Shown: positions 45,214 to 55,489 of the stretch, one piece after another
Numbering within the stretch: position 1 is the first letter of the stretch
Layout: each line of letters begins with the position of its first letter
NCBI GenBank assembly: GCA_015178975.1
Contig: WHVD01000021.1
Coordinates: forward strand, 372,001-436,000
Direction of reading: 5' to 3'
Length of the DNA stretch: 64,000 nucleotides
Origin: Hysterangium stoloniferum
Lineage: Eukaryota; Basidiomycota; Agaricomycetes; Hysterangiales; Hysterangiaceae
The notes under the pieces: model-generated
The model's database searches: none
Seen by the model: the letters and a program-made list of their open reading frames with translations, nothing else
Told to the model about the DNA's origin: nothing
Position numbers and translations under genes: made by a program

Positions 45214-45938
45214 AAGTTTAATGAAAAATGAATCGGAATGTGAAAGAGCGGATGCATTGAGATGGGTAAACTCTTGAATGTGCGGAGAGGCAATGCAACC
45301 CCCAACCCGTGTGGAGTCTGCGGGGTTGGTTACTCTTTTTTCAAGTCAGAAGCTGGTTTGTCCTTCGACGGGGTTTCCGTGGAGGCCTTGGCTGTTCAAC
45401 CCTTTGAAGAGTTTGCTTTGCCAGCAGAGATTCTGGGACTCAATGACCGGGTTTCCTGCACAAGAGACAGAGGTTATTGTCCATGCGACATTGTCTTTCC
45501 TGTGGGGTCAATTTGCCATTGGGTCCGAGTTTGCCTGAGAGGTCAGGTTTTCTGGCTTGCTTGCTGGACTGTTGACCCTTGTTACTGTCCTTGTTGTTGT
45601 TGTTGTTTGAAGACTTTTTATCATTCTTCTTGTCAGATTGCGTGGAGTTTTGATTGCTGGTTGACAAGTTGTTGTTGTTGGTTTTATTGGCCGTGGACTT
45701 GTTTACTTTGTCCGCAGAGGTCTCACGGGCAACTTCCACACAACATTCCCAATAACATGTGTCCACGTTTTGAGCTTTGAGGCACATATGGGACAGGGTT
45801 TTTGGCTTGCCATCTTCTCCTTTCGAGACTTCATCTTTAAGGCGGGACAGCAGACCGGCATAGAATTGGTGGTGGAGAGTGGGATCGCCCCACTGACAAT
45901 GAGCTGCAAGATTATTGAATTGGATGATGTAGTCTGTG

Positions 45939-47512
45939 TAATGTATTAGACTTATTTTAATACTATTTTCTGGAAAAAGGAGTCCAATGCTCTATCAAAG
46001 TGTGCAAATACTCAATTCACAACAAGGTAAAATAATTTAAGTATTTGATATTAATCAGTGGCAGCCTTAATAGACTTAGAACCCCTGAAGTCAAGAGTTT
46101 ACTTGAATATATGCACCCTACTTCACAAAGAAGGTTTTTGAGAGCTGCTTATGTAAGCTTGTTCTTTTTCTGTGAAAACAACCACTAAAATATGAATAAC
46201 AATTTACTGATTCCAAAACTAGATTCAACTTCGATTCTAGCTAGTTTATATATATTTTATACTATTTATCAAACAGTAAAAATATTAATAAACAGGTCAA
46301 AAGATCAACTATAGAATAAAACAATATTTGGCAATATATGCTTTATTTAAATTAATCTACTGGATCTACTGTGATACTAACTTATCAGGATCTTAATGTA
46401 GTCATTATGATTCTGCAAGAATATTCTCAGTATTTAATTATAAGCCAAACCAGGAGAAATTAGAATTATATTCTAATTTCAAACAATAAAATAAACAATT
46501 TATTTATTACTTAGTTGATAGCCAACAACTCTAACCGAGGTGGCAACAGATTCCAACAACTTAAATAGAAGTTAGAAAAAGTAATAAAGCCAGCTACTCA
46601 ATTAAGAGGTGGCAAGGGGGAACAATAGTCAACAACTCAGATTGAGGTGACAAGGTGAACTACTTGGGCCAACAACTCTAACCGAGGTGGCAAAGGTTTC
46701 CAACAACTCAAATAGAGGTGGAATTAAAAGTCCAACAGCCCTGATAGGGGTGGAATAGCCTGCTTGCTGCAGTAACACACAGATGTGGGTGGATAAAAAG
46801 TTATATTTTCACGGCTGGAGCAGAGCTCCTTATATACAATAAAATGTGAGACATTTTTGAGACATATTACATCATTACTATCCTAATTTAGCTATTCCTG
46901 GGGAAGCTTCTGGAATGCTCCAGGAATTTCCGGTTTTTTCTACAGTAGCATACATGATGATGTAATCTATTCCCGCGCCTTTCGTGTATGTCATCCGTGC
47001 GCCTTTGTAATCATCGCGTCGTGTGACTGTCACATTATGTGACCGTCGCGCCTTGTGACCGTCGCGCCTTGTGACCGTCGCGCCTTGTGACCGTCGCGCC
47101 TTGTGACCGTCGCGCCTTGTGACCGTCGCGCCTTGTGACCGTCGCGCCTTGTGACCGTCGCGCCTTGTGACCGTCGCGCTTTGTGACCGTCGCGCTTTGT
47201 GACCGTCGCGCTTTGTGACCGTCGCGCCTTGTGACCGTCGCGCCTTTTTGTGACGACTGTCACATGATTTTCTCGCGCATTGTGTAATTAGCGCCTGGTG
47301 GCCGGTTTGATAGCATTTAGTTAAAAAAGAATAAATTCATAACTTCTTCAATATTTAAGATAAAAATGTAAAATAAATTGTAGAAATTCAACGAAATTTA
47401 AAAGATATTTATACAAATTTTATCATCGCAATATAAGTACATTTCACAAGCCATTTTGGCTATTTCGGCTTTTGGGGGACTTAAAGGGTAGAAAACTAAT
47501 AAAATACATAAC
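45939..47512. mobile_element. Non-autonomous element with 8-bp target duplication (hAT-like) inside gag
   Basis: AGTCTGTG occurs at both edges (45931-45938 and 47513-47520), and deleting one copy plus the insert restores the Gag frame, so the boundaries are firm. The 1,574-bp insert is AT-rich and has no transposase. It contains repeated AACAACTC...GAGGTGG motifs (46520-46790) and a 16-bp array. Ends are only weakly inverted (TAATGTATTAG against GTTATGTATTTTA). An 8-bp duplication is typical of hAT elements; the superfamily call is an inference. Confidence 0.75.
47039..47247. repeat. 16-bp tandem repeat, about 13 units
   Basis: Units of GTGACCGTCGCGCCTT, with GCTTT variants in three units near 47175-47215. 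GC-rich and rich in CpG, unlike the AT-rich element that holds it. The minus strand reads as an Arg-rich repeat (ARRSQGATVTRRDGHK), presumably not translated. Confidence 0.93.
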
Positions 47513-48218
47513 AGTCTGTGATGCGCTGTGTGTCCTTCATACGAAGATTTGTGAGACTGTTCTCAGCTTCTCCTGTTGGGTCATATGGGCCAAAGTTGGT
47601 TTCAAGCTCCTCAACAAAAGCATCCCAATCTTCGAGCCAAAGCGGCTCTTCCTCGGAAATTCTGCTAAAAGCCGGTTCAAACCATTTCAATGCGGATCCT
47701 GACAAGTATGAAAGTGTGTAGTTGACTTTTTGGGAGTCCATGGAGAATGCAGCGGATCGATCGTGGAAATTGAAGTGGCATTGCATGAGGAAAGTAGAGA
47801 GTTTGTTTGGGTTGGAAGCCATGAAGGGTTCCGGAGCATTGACTTTTGACTGTGGAGGTTCTTGTTCCTTTTTCTTTCGTTCTTCGAGCAGGTGCATTAT
47901 AAATTTATCTATAGTACCTGCTAAAAATTCAGAGGTAGGATCCCCCAAGTGAGGTTGTTGACTAGGTGGAGGATTTTTGACACCTTTGCCCTTGTCGGGG
48001 GCGATAGATTCGTCCTTGTGCTTGGATTCATCCTGGTTTTCTGGGACTTCTTCAATACGGGCTTCTTCCATGGGTTCTGACTGGTTCGCAAGTGTCTGGC
48101 TGGTATACAAAGTTAATGGGGAATGAAGAGTCGACGGTCCAGGTAATGATGCCTGTGCATTCACTTTCTTTCTTGGTGGCATATTGAAAACAATCTGCGA
48201 GTCTTAGTCAGAAAATAC

Positions 48219-49033
48219 TGTTAGGATACATACAGGGCAGGTTTCTGGAGAAACCTGCAGGATATCTGGTAGGACTTGGCTTCAGCTTATAGGCTGCACC
48301 CTCACTAGATCGTGTTGTCCAATTTCAGACAGGCAGACGGGAATCCCAGGGAGTCCGGGCAGGGGTCGTGGGTTGAGGGGTCATAGGTCGGAGGTTGTGG
48401 GTCGTGAGTCGAGATAGGTGAGAGAGATAGATGCGTCGGAGCCCATGGGCTCTGACTAGTGTCAGCGGTGTAATTCAAGTAGGAGTTTAGAGCGGAAAAT
48501 GTATTAGATTACTGGGGGGAATCTAAGCCAATTTTCTGACTGGATTGTATGTACAACATCTGCCAGTTTAAATAGACCGTGGAGTGAATGACATACCAAA
48601 TCCAGTAATGATGAAATGAAATGAACAAAACATAAAACAGGAATAGTAAACACCAAATTGGTGTTAGGAACAGTACGGAACGGAGCTGAGTCCAAATAGT
48701 GACAAATCATAAACCATAACAGGAAACGGAGCGGGAGCAGAGTCCGAATCATGACAGGTCATTTGACTAAAATGGGAATGGGGCTCAGTTAGAGGGATGA
48801 TGGGTTTTCTGAGTGGGGTCCGGTGACTGACGTGCAGGACGAGGTCAGAAATAGACAGAGACGGAGTCCAGTGGGTTTTCTGGTGACTGAAACACAACGT
48901 AACGAAGTTGAACGTAGACAAGTCTGACATATGGAGTCTGGTGGGAATTCCGGTAAACTGATAATGGGTGCATATAGGGCACAGGTGCGTATACGTTAGT
49001 GCCCGGAGTCCGGCAGGATTTCCGGTTGTAACA
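48219..49033 (-). repeat. 5' LTR of the chromovirus
   Basis: 815 bp, uninterrupted. It serves as the reference for recognising the split 3' LTR and the two solo LTRs. The sequence after it in the sense direction (GTATTTTCTGACTAAG) does not match a primer-binding site I know. Confidence 0.92.
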
Positions 49034-49045
49034 CTGGTGGTGACA

Positions 49046-50415
49046 CAGGGATTGTATCCAGCTGGAAAGGGTATACATTACCCCTCTCATTTGCCTCAAT
49101 GAGTGTATGGCCTGACGAATCAACAATTGTAGAACCTGTTTTGCTCAACATAATGCGATATCCATCCTTAAAAAACTGTGTGGGATTAAGGAATTGCACC
49201 TTAACTTCTGGAGTCCATTCGACATTGGGAATTTCACCTATAAACTCCGGACCATGTTCCGTAACCTTGAAACACAATGTTCCAATACTGGCATGTATAT
49301 ACATAAGCACCATTCACTGTTTGGATTTTCTTCGGATTTTTATATGTCATAAAATCATGTAAGTCATACATACTTGGCACATAATGTCCTGATGCTGCGG
49401 AATCCAGGAAATATTTATGTGGCACACTCTCCTTGCTCAGGAAGAATGTGGATTCAACAGCAGTAAACATTCCCCTACTTGTGACTGAGGGAGATGGCAT
49501 ATTTCCAGATGAGTCATTACTTCTATTTTGGTTCTTCCAATTTTCAGATCGCTGAGCATATCTTTGTTTTCTTTTAGGATAATCACTTGCCCAATGCGAC
49601 AAATCCCCACATTCGAAACAACCAGATTGTGGAGTACTCCTCCTGATCTGTGTTCCTCGTGGAATGGCAGCATGACCACAACCCCTATTACGATATGCTC
49701 CTCATTGCATACTGATTCCCCTCTGGGGGCGAAACATGGAACCTTCGCCCCTCTGGGCATGAAATGCAGAACCTTCACCATATCCTGGACGTATTTCCTT
49801 TCAAATCTCAACTTGACGCAGTTTATTAACTACTTCCTCTACAGTATCAATGTCATAATCAATTGTCGTTGACATTATATCGAAATCCTCAGGTAGTGTA
49901 CTCATGAATAGGCTGAGGTAGTCAGCATTCACGATGGCATGACCAGCCTCCAACAATTTAAGTCTGATGGAGTCCATTTGGGATTTATATTCGATAATTC
50001 CTGTCCCATCGTAATGCATACGAACAAGTTCGGAAAGTAGCATCACACAGCTATTGGCCAATCACATTCTGTAAGTCGTCTTCAATGTTTCCCATGCTCT
50101 GACTGGATTACTATCCACCATTATAGCCACCCTGGGCTCGTCTTCAACATACAGCATTATTTCACTATAGGCCCTCTTCTTTCGAAGGTCCCAGGCCTCT
50201 TCAATCTCTAGCTCCTCCTTCATAGGAACTTTTGAATCTGCGCATACTGGATCCACCAGTTCTCCTGTTACAACCTTCCATTGGTTTAAAGACTCTAGCA
50301 CGGTTTTCATACTCACACTCCAAGTATAATAGTTGTCTTTACGTAACTTCGAAAAGACTTGGTAAGCACTCCCAGTGCTTATTTCATAATTCTTAATTTT
50401 GTCCAGGGTAGTCAT
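49046..50415 (-). pseudogene. Copia Gag and protease region (5' half of split element)
   Basis: Starts at 50415 (MTTLDKIKNYEISTGSAYQ). The UBN2/gag domain reads LRKDNYYTWSVSMKTVLESL, EAWDLRKKRAYSEIMLYV, RAWETLKTTYRM, then YDGTGIIEYKSQMDSIRLKL and STLPEDFDIM. A zinc knuckle CFECGDLSHWASDY has lost its last cysteine. The protease motif is FLDSAASGHYVP (49410). The frame enters the chromovirus at 49034 after TIPVSPP and continues on the other side at 38586, which proves the split. Stops at about 50059, 49798 and 49703 are TGA. Confidence 0.87.
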
Positions 50416-50471
50416 TTGAGTGATAAATTAGGATGGCTTAATTATTGTATGTTATCAATATAAAGAGCCGT

Positions 50472-50482
50472 GGCCCATAACC
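50472..50482 (-). promoter_or_regulatory. Primer-binding site of copia copy 1 (initiator tRNA-Met anticodon arm)
   Basis: On the minus strand GGTTATGGGCC follows the 5' LTR directly. It is the same half-tRNA site as at 29401, shared by two copia families with unrelated LTRs. Confidence 0.68.
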
Positions 50483-50773
50483 TAAAGACATTTAAGTATC
50501 TCAGTGGTTAAACATTCGCTATATTATACAATACCTAAAGATGTTTAAGTACTAAATACATAGATAAGTTTTGCTTTGTGATGAGGCAATAGACATATCA
50601 CTTACTCTCAGTGGTTAAACGTTCGCTGGGAGATTCCCTAGCTATACTACACCTATATAATAGTACATTTGAGAGGAGATTGAACAATATGACACATTGC
50701 ATCTTTTCGAGACATTTTTATCTCACCTTCTTCGTACAAGCACTTACTTCTTTAATGCTTGTTATACCTAATA
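50483..50773 (-). repeat. 5' LTR of copia copy 1
   Basis: 291 bp, partner of 35423-35702. Contains TATATAATAG (50654-50663 on plus). Boundaries are set by the primer-binding site and the GTTC(A/G) duplication. Confidence 0.85.
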
Positions 50774-51999
50774 GTTCGTAAGTTGTCAAGTAGACTTGGA
50801 GACAATCAGATGCCGGAGATATTAGGAACGAATAAAAGAGATTAATGGCTGTAAAACATGATTGACATAAGACTGGTTCTATAATCACGTGTATCATGCT
50901 ACTGAGGCATTCCAACAGTATGGCTGAATACACATAAACCTGGAATATAACACTTCCCAAGAGCATTCAAATGTTTAAAAATACAGGGGGTATCCTAAAG
51001 GTCAGAATTGAACTATATACTATACATATACTTCAAATGGAAGTGCCAGAAAATTCTACAAAACATAATTTCGTATGTGTTAATACGAGCTCACCACAAG
51101 TAGACTGGCCGGACATGTCTTTCAAAAGTAAGTAGTAGTTGGCCATAGAGCGCGAACAATGAGCTTGGTAAGCTGGAGAACAGTCCGTAGGTCTAGTATC
51201 TCATAGAGTAGCTGTACACCTAGTATATTCCGCCATTTATGTGCATCACTGATCAGCGAGGAACAAGCATGGGGCGACAGCAATCTACATAATGTAACTG
51301 GTGCGTATTTTCCCTATTACGAGTACGCTCGCCTCATGATCTCGAGAATTCTTTTTTTTCCATCGCAACGTGCAAGGTTCGTACGGTATTTTCCAGCTGC
51401 ACATTTATGATATGATTGTTTGTTGAATACAAGAGGCGGGGCCGGCATGCATAAAAAAACCGCCTAAGGTGTGAGAGTGCGTGTGAGTGGGATGCTACAC
51501 ACCCCCTGGAGACCATATTTGACATGAAACGACAAGAAACTACACCTCAGGCCCGAGTTGCCGTGGATCCTGGGACCGTGTGGTAGCGACGTAGTGCACC
51601 ATTGCCATACAAGCTCTACTTTTGGTGTATATTAATTTCTCGTAACACCAGGAGAAGTAAATAGCTTCGACTAAGCACTAGAAATTTTGTAACGGGTACT
51701 CGGCGCATTGACGTGTACGAGCGCCAATCCGTTTCCCCGAATCCACCAGGGTCAATATAGACCCAAAGCACCTGCTTTCGAATAGCACGGCTGGTCAGTC
51801 ATATCCAGACTTGTATAAATGAATGTATGAGAGATAGATTGCTACATAGCACCATCGATACCAGCACCGGCGCTGACACCAGTGCAGCCGAAGCCGTTTC
51901 TTCAGCCCTCCCAACTAGCGGAAGTTCATCCATCCGCACGAGGAATAACAACACCCATGCACTGAGCATCCTCCCTCGTATAGGGAATCACAGTTCATA
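50774..51999. other. No gene seen
   Basis: Flank of the copia nest. Short frames only, no motif. The right part is 5' to the GDPase relic and may hold its promoter and leader. Confidence 0.4.
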
Positions 52000-53830
52000 A
52001 CCATAACCACACATACGGACGCGTCGGCGTCGACGTGGGACAAAAACCAGCAGGAGGAAGGAGGAAACGATTTAGATGAAGACTGGTTGCAGTTGGTGCG
52101 ATTCCGTTGTTTCTGTTTGTGTGGGTGTTTGGGCCAAGGGAGAGGAGGGAAAGGATGTTGGACGTTGTATACAATAGACCAGGTGTGTATGAACACGTCA
52201 TCCTTTGGTATTCAAATGATGGCGAGTTCATGTCACCAACAGGGCATCATCTAGATGACGATCTGACTAGACCACCACGACCTGATACCAAACTACCAGC
52301 CCTACCTATATCCAACCCTGGTGCTGAACTGCACACCAACCCTCACCCAACACCTGATACCAAACCGACCCAGACCCCTTTAAAACCACCCATTGCACGA
52401 CCCCACACTTCCCAGATACGCCTCTCGTCCAATGGGCACTCATGATCGACGCAGGCAGCCAAGGGTCCCGTATCCATATCTACAAGTTCCACAACTGCCG
52501 GGCCCACCCAGAGTACGAATACGAAGTCTTCAAAATGACCAAACCGGGGAGCGGCCTTTCGAAGTTTGCTGATAATACTGAGGAGGCTGCGCGAAGCTTA
52601 GGTGTCTTGATGGCTGAGGCGGTGAAGACTGTGCCTGAGAAGATGAAAAAGTACACGCCTATGGCTGAGGATGCTTGGTGCGAGCAAGAGTGCTGAGGTT
52701 TTAGCGGCTGTGAAGATATGGCTGGAGTCAGCGTATCCGTTTCCGCTTTTGAAAAAAGGACGGGGTTGTTATTATGGATGGGAAGGATGAAGGTGTCGTG
52801 TTCCGTTTTTTATTGATTGTCATCCCCACCATGTCTGAAGTTTCCATTTACAGGCATCTATGCATGGATAACGGCGAACTATCTCCTTGACCCAATTCGC
52901 TTGAATGCCTTAAAACGGGACTCGACCTATGCCGTCCTCGAACTTGGCGGCGCATCCACCCAGATCGTCTTCGAGCCCACCTTCATCGAGCCAGGTGCCA
53001 AATTTGAAGAAGGCGACCATAAGTACCACCTGGAGTTCAGCGGCCGCTCGTACGTTTTGTCCCAGCACTCCTACCTCGGATATGGGCTCATGCAGGCGAG
53101 GAAGAGCGTGCATCGACTGTTGGACTTTTTGCATTCGCGCGAGAAGGAGACAGAATCTGAACATGTGGCGAATCTGTCTTTGGCACAGAGCACTGAGCGG
53201 CGCGTGGAAATTGATGACGGTGTAGGGCCGCCGCGGAATGTGACATTTGTCGGCGCGGATGTGGGGAGTTTCGAGGCGTGCAATAGGGTTATGCAGCTTG
53301 TTATGGCGAAGCATGAGTATGTCCATTTATATCTGCCTTTTTTTCCTCTGTGCCTTTGCCCCTACCTCTGCGTTTGCCTTCATCGCTGCCTTCTTTGACC
53401 ATCTTCACCGCAGAATCTGCCACATGAAACCCTGTTCCTTCAACGGTGTCTACCAACCCTTCTCTCAAGATTCCCCTCCGGACCCATCCTCCTCCTCTCC
53501 TACTTCTACGACCGGATCTCGCCCCTCCTCCCGCCCTCCAAACAACTCTCTCCATCGATACAATCACAGCCCTCGCACGCCAGACGTGCGCAGGCCAAAC
53601 ATCCTGGCTCAAGCACTGGGGCTCGAATGTGGACGTCATGGAGGAACTCGAAGGAAGACCGGAAGATTGTCTCGATTTGACGTTCATGCATGCGCTTTTG
53701 ACAGTGGGGTATGAGTTTGGGGGAGAGGGAGGTGCGGATTGCGAAGCAGGTGGAGGGCACGGGAATAGGGTGGTGTTTAAGGGCTACGATTGTAATGCTG
53801 GATAGGACGAAGTTGGTCTGTGAGGTGTAA
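52000..53830 (+). pseudogene. GDA1: Golgi guanosine diphosphatase (GDA1/CD39 family), frameshifted
   Basis: The plus strand encodes a type II membrane protein: basic RRKRFR, a TM segment VAVGAIPLFLFVWVFG (about 52090), an intron (about 52179-52242), and a Pro/Thr-rich stem. Family motifs follow: IDAGSQGSRIHIYKF (apyrase region 1, Thr replaced by Gln), IYAWITANYLL (region 3, about 52860), VLELGGASTQIVFEP (region 4) and SYLGYGL. An exon after a second intron (about 53310-53412) encodes CSFNGVYQP and SWLKHWGSNVDVMEELEGRP. The enzyme hydrolyses GDP to GMP in the Golgi lumen to support mannosylation. Region 2 is damaged near 52670-52690 (deletion), one A is extra near 52756, and frames shift near 53460 and 53720. 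A TGA lies in the leader at about 52075. Confidence 0.85.
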
Positions 53831-54614
53831 GGTGTGTGGGATTGGAAAGTAGACTATACAGCACTGTCTTCACACCACATCAGTGCCTGTCCAACTCAAC
53901 TTTGACAGTCTCCCAGCGGTGATATCACCCCCTTCCCCTTTCCTTGTCCACACATGTTGTTCTCCCGCCTTCTCGCAGAGGGTGGTGTTCACTTCGATGA
54001 ATATTCGTGCCTTCGGGTTTTAGAGTATAACTTTTGCTCTAGTTTTGTGTGTTGTGGGTTTATATATATATAGAGAGAGATTATTTAGTGGACTTGTGAC
54101 GCCAAAGTATCTTTCTAGGCACCGAGCTCGAAGAGGTCAACGTTTCTGGCGACATTCGAATAATATGCTCGTTGCTCTTCCGGTATGGTTTACTCCGAAT
54201 AATACCATATATCTTGTTATCAACTCTAATAGGTAGCTTTTTAAGTCACTTACATATAATACTAAAACCAGCATGAATTACCCAGATTGGCCAGTACTCA
54301 GCCACACCTGCGGAGAAAGTCACTAATACTAAAGTTCATTACTTCCTCGTATGCGGTTCGGGTGGCGTGGCTTCAGACAGTGGCTGAACCAAGCCACCAC
54401 GTTTATGTATAATGTATTCGCCCAACATCAATAAAGAATCCCAAGGGCTTTACCGTTGAACTCCCCTTGTGTGGCCATCTCTAGTGTGGGAAGGTTATGT
54501 ACCTGAGTGTATTTCCAAGTACCCCAATCATTAGACACTTGCAAACGAAGGGCCAAATTTAAAAATTGTCCTAAAATCCTCATTTCATAGTCCATGAGCA
54601 TCAATGGTAAACAT
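53831..54614. other. No gene seen
   Basis: Between the GDPase relic and the TRIM. Includes short TA/GA runs near 54060-54080. No convincing frame. Confidence 0.4.
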
Positions 54615-54647
54615 TGTTAGAAAACATGAGTAATGTAGAAAATGAAT

Positions 54648-54719
54648 AGCCAGACTGGGGATTGAACCCAGGATCTCTCGATTACATAACGAAGGTGTTA
54701 ACCACTACACCATCTGACC
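54648..54719 (-). other. tRNA-like sequence in TRIM LTR (3' copy)
   Basis: 72 nt folding as a cloverleaf: GGTCAGA/TCTGGCT acceptor, GTGT/ACAC D arm, T arm CTGGG/CCCAG with loop TTCAATC. The anticodon loop TATGTAA is the same as at 33682, and A occupies position 33. The anticodon stem has a T-T mismatch, so a working tRNA is unlikely. Confidence 0.6.
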
Positions 54720-55059
54720 TTGGGTAGGTTTGGTCTTACACTGTACTTAAGGATATAACCCTAAGCGCCATTCCTATTAGATCATATACACACTGAACTC
54801 AGAGCTGTACACCATATGGTCCCAGTTGGAACAATGGTTGGTATTATATAATCTAACACACCCCCTTAATGCCAGCATTGTTCATTCTACACTCCAGGTT
54901 CGATCTTGGGTATTAACTATATCACATGCCAGTATAGGTCCTCTCTGGCTCTTTTTCGTCCAGACTTGTCCACTATACCAAACACACAAATACAGCCAAA
55001 CCAAGTTAACCTTGGAGTTGCTACCATGTTAGAAAACATGAGTAATGTAGAAAATGAAT

Positions 55060-55131
55060 AGCCAGACTGGGGATTGAACCCAGGATCTCTCGATTACATA
55101 ACGAAGGTGTTAACCACTACACCATCTGACC
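55060..55131 (-). other. tRNA-like sequence in TRIM LTR (5' copy)
   Basis: Identical to 54648-54719, displaced by 412 bp. A-box GATGGTGTAGTGGTTAACAC and B-box GGTTCAATCCC could give an internal RNA polymerase III promoter in the 5' LTR. Confidence 0.6.
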
Positions 55132-55489
55132 TTGGGTAGGTTTGGTCTTACACTGTACTTAAGGATATAACCCTAAGCGCCATTCCTATTAGATCATATA
55201 CACACTGAACTCAGAGCTGTACACCATATGGTCCCAGTTGGAACAATGGTTGGTATTATATAATCTAACAAACATATGTTTCAACTGGAGCTAGTATTTC
55301 TTGTGCATGTGATGATCACAACTTAGTGAACAGTTTATCATGTTGTATCTGCATTGTACACAGGGTTGATTAGGATCTATAAAAGCTATGATAAAGCATA
55401 TTCAACAAGCTGTGATCATCTTCTTTAACAAAACAAAAAGGAAAGCATGTTGTAATACACCATCACAGGATGGGCAGAGGGTGCTGTCT

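Larger units (their letters stand above)
45224..48182 (-). pseudogene. Chromovirus Gag, split by an inserted element
   Basis: Starts at 48182 (MPPRKKVNAQASLPGP) with a disordered, acidic N-terminus. The retrotransposon gag domain follows (FLMQCHFNFHDRSAAF, YLSGSALKWFEPAF, FVEELETNFGPYDPTGEAEN). Coding breaks at 47521, where the 1.57-kb element sits, and resumes at 45938 with YIIQFNNLAAHCQWGDPTLH. Removing the insert and one 8-bp duplicate restores the frame exactly. Near the end is a CCHC-like knuckle, CLLCRKPGH, cut by a TGA stop at about 45437. An Asn/Lys-rich linker precedes it. Pol is in a different frame. Confidence 0.88.
38592..49033 (-). mobile_element. Ty3/gypsy chromovirus inserted in the copia element
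   Basis: LTRs at 48219-49033 (5') and 38592-40229 (3', interrupted by a solo LTR) begin TGTTAC and end CCTAACA. Flanks CTGGC (38587-38591) and CTGGT (49034-49038) form a 5-bp target duplication with one change. gag and pol lie on the minus strand, and pol ends in a chromodomain. A purine tract (AAAGGGAGGGTAC, 40230-40242) adjoins the 3' LTR. A 1.57-kb element interrupts gag, and an antisense gene lies between pol and the 3' LTR. Confidence 0.93.
35423..50773 (-). mobile_element. Copia-type LTR retrotransposon (copy 1), split by a chromovirus
   Basis: LTRs at 35423-35702 (3') and 50483-50773 (5') share TATTAGGTATAA at the start and are flanked by GTTCA (35418-35422) and GTTCG (50774-50778), a 5-bp target duplication with one change. 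The order on the minus strand is gag, protease, integrase, reverse transcriptase, RNase H, as in copia. The 10.4-kb chromovirus sits between protease and integrase. A purine tract (AAGGAGGAG) borders the 3' LTR at 35703. Without the insertion the element would be about 4.9 kb. Confidence 0.9.
54615..55270 (-). mobile_element. Complete TRIM (miniature LTR element) with tRNA-like sequence in each LTR
   Basis: Two 244-bp LTRs (54615-54858, 55027-55270) are identical as far as I can read. They start TGTTAGATTA and end TTTTCTAACA in the sense (minus) direction. AACAT flanks both sides (54610-54614, 55271-55275), a perfect 5-bp duplication. The 168-bp interior codes for nothing. It starts with TGGTAGCAACTCC, a tRNA 3'-end type primer-binding site (TGGTAGCA matches the 3' end of initiator Met tRNAs), and ends with a purine tract AAGGGGGTG. 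Identical LTRs imply recent retrotransposition, powered by another element's enzymes. Confidence 0.93.

Noticed and set aside
48219..49033. Chromovirus LTR as part of the copia element
   Set aside because: The copia reading frame stops at 49034 and resumes at 38586, and the LTR pairs with 38592-40229, so it belongs to the inserted chromovirus.
54648..54719. Functional tRNA-Thr gene
   Set aside because: Position 33 is A instead of the invariant T, the anticodon stem has a mismatch, and the sequence lies in both LTRs of a mobile element.
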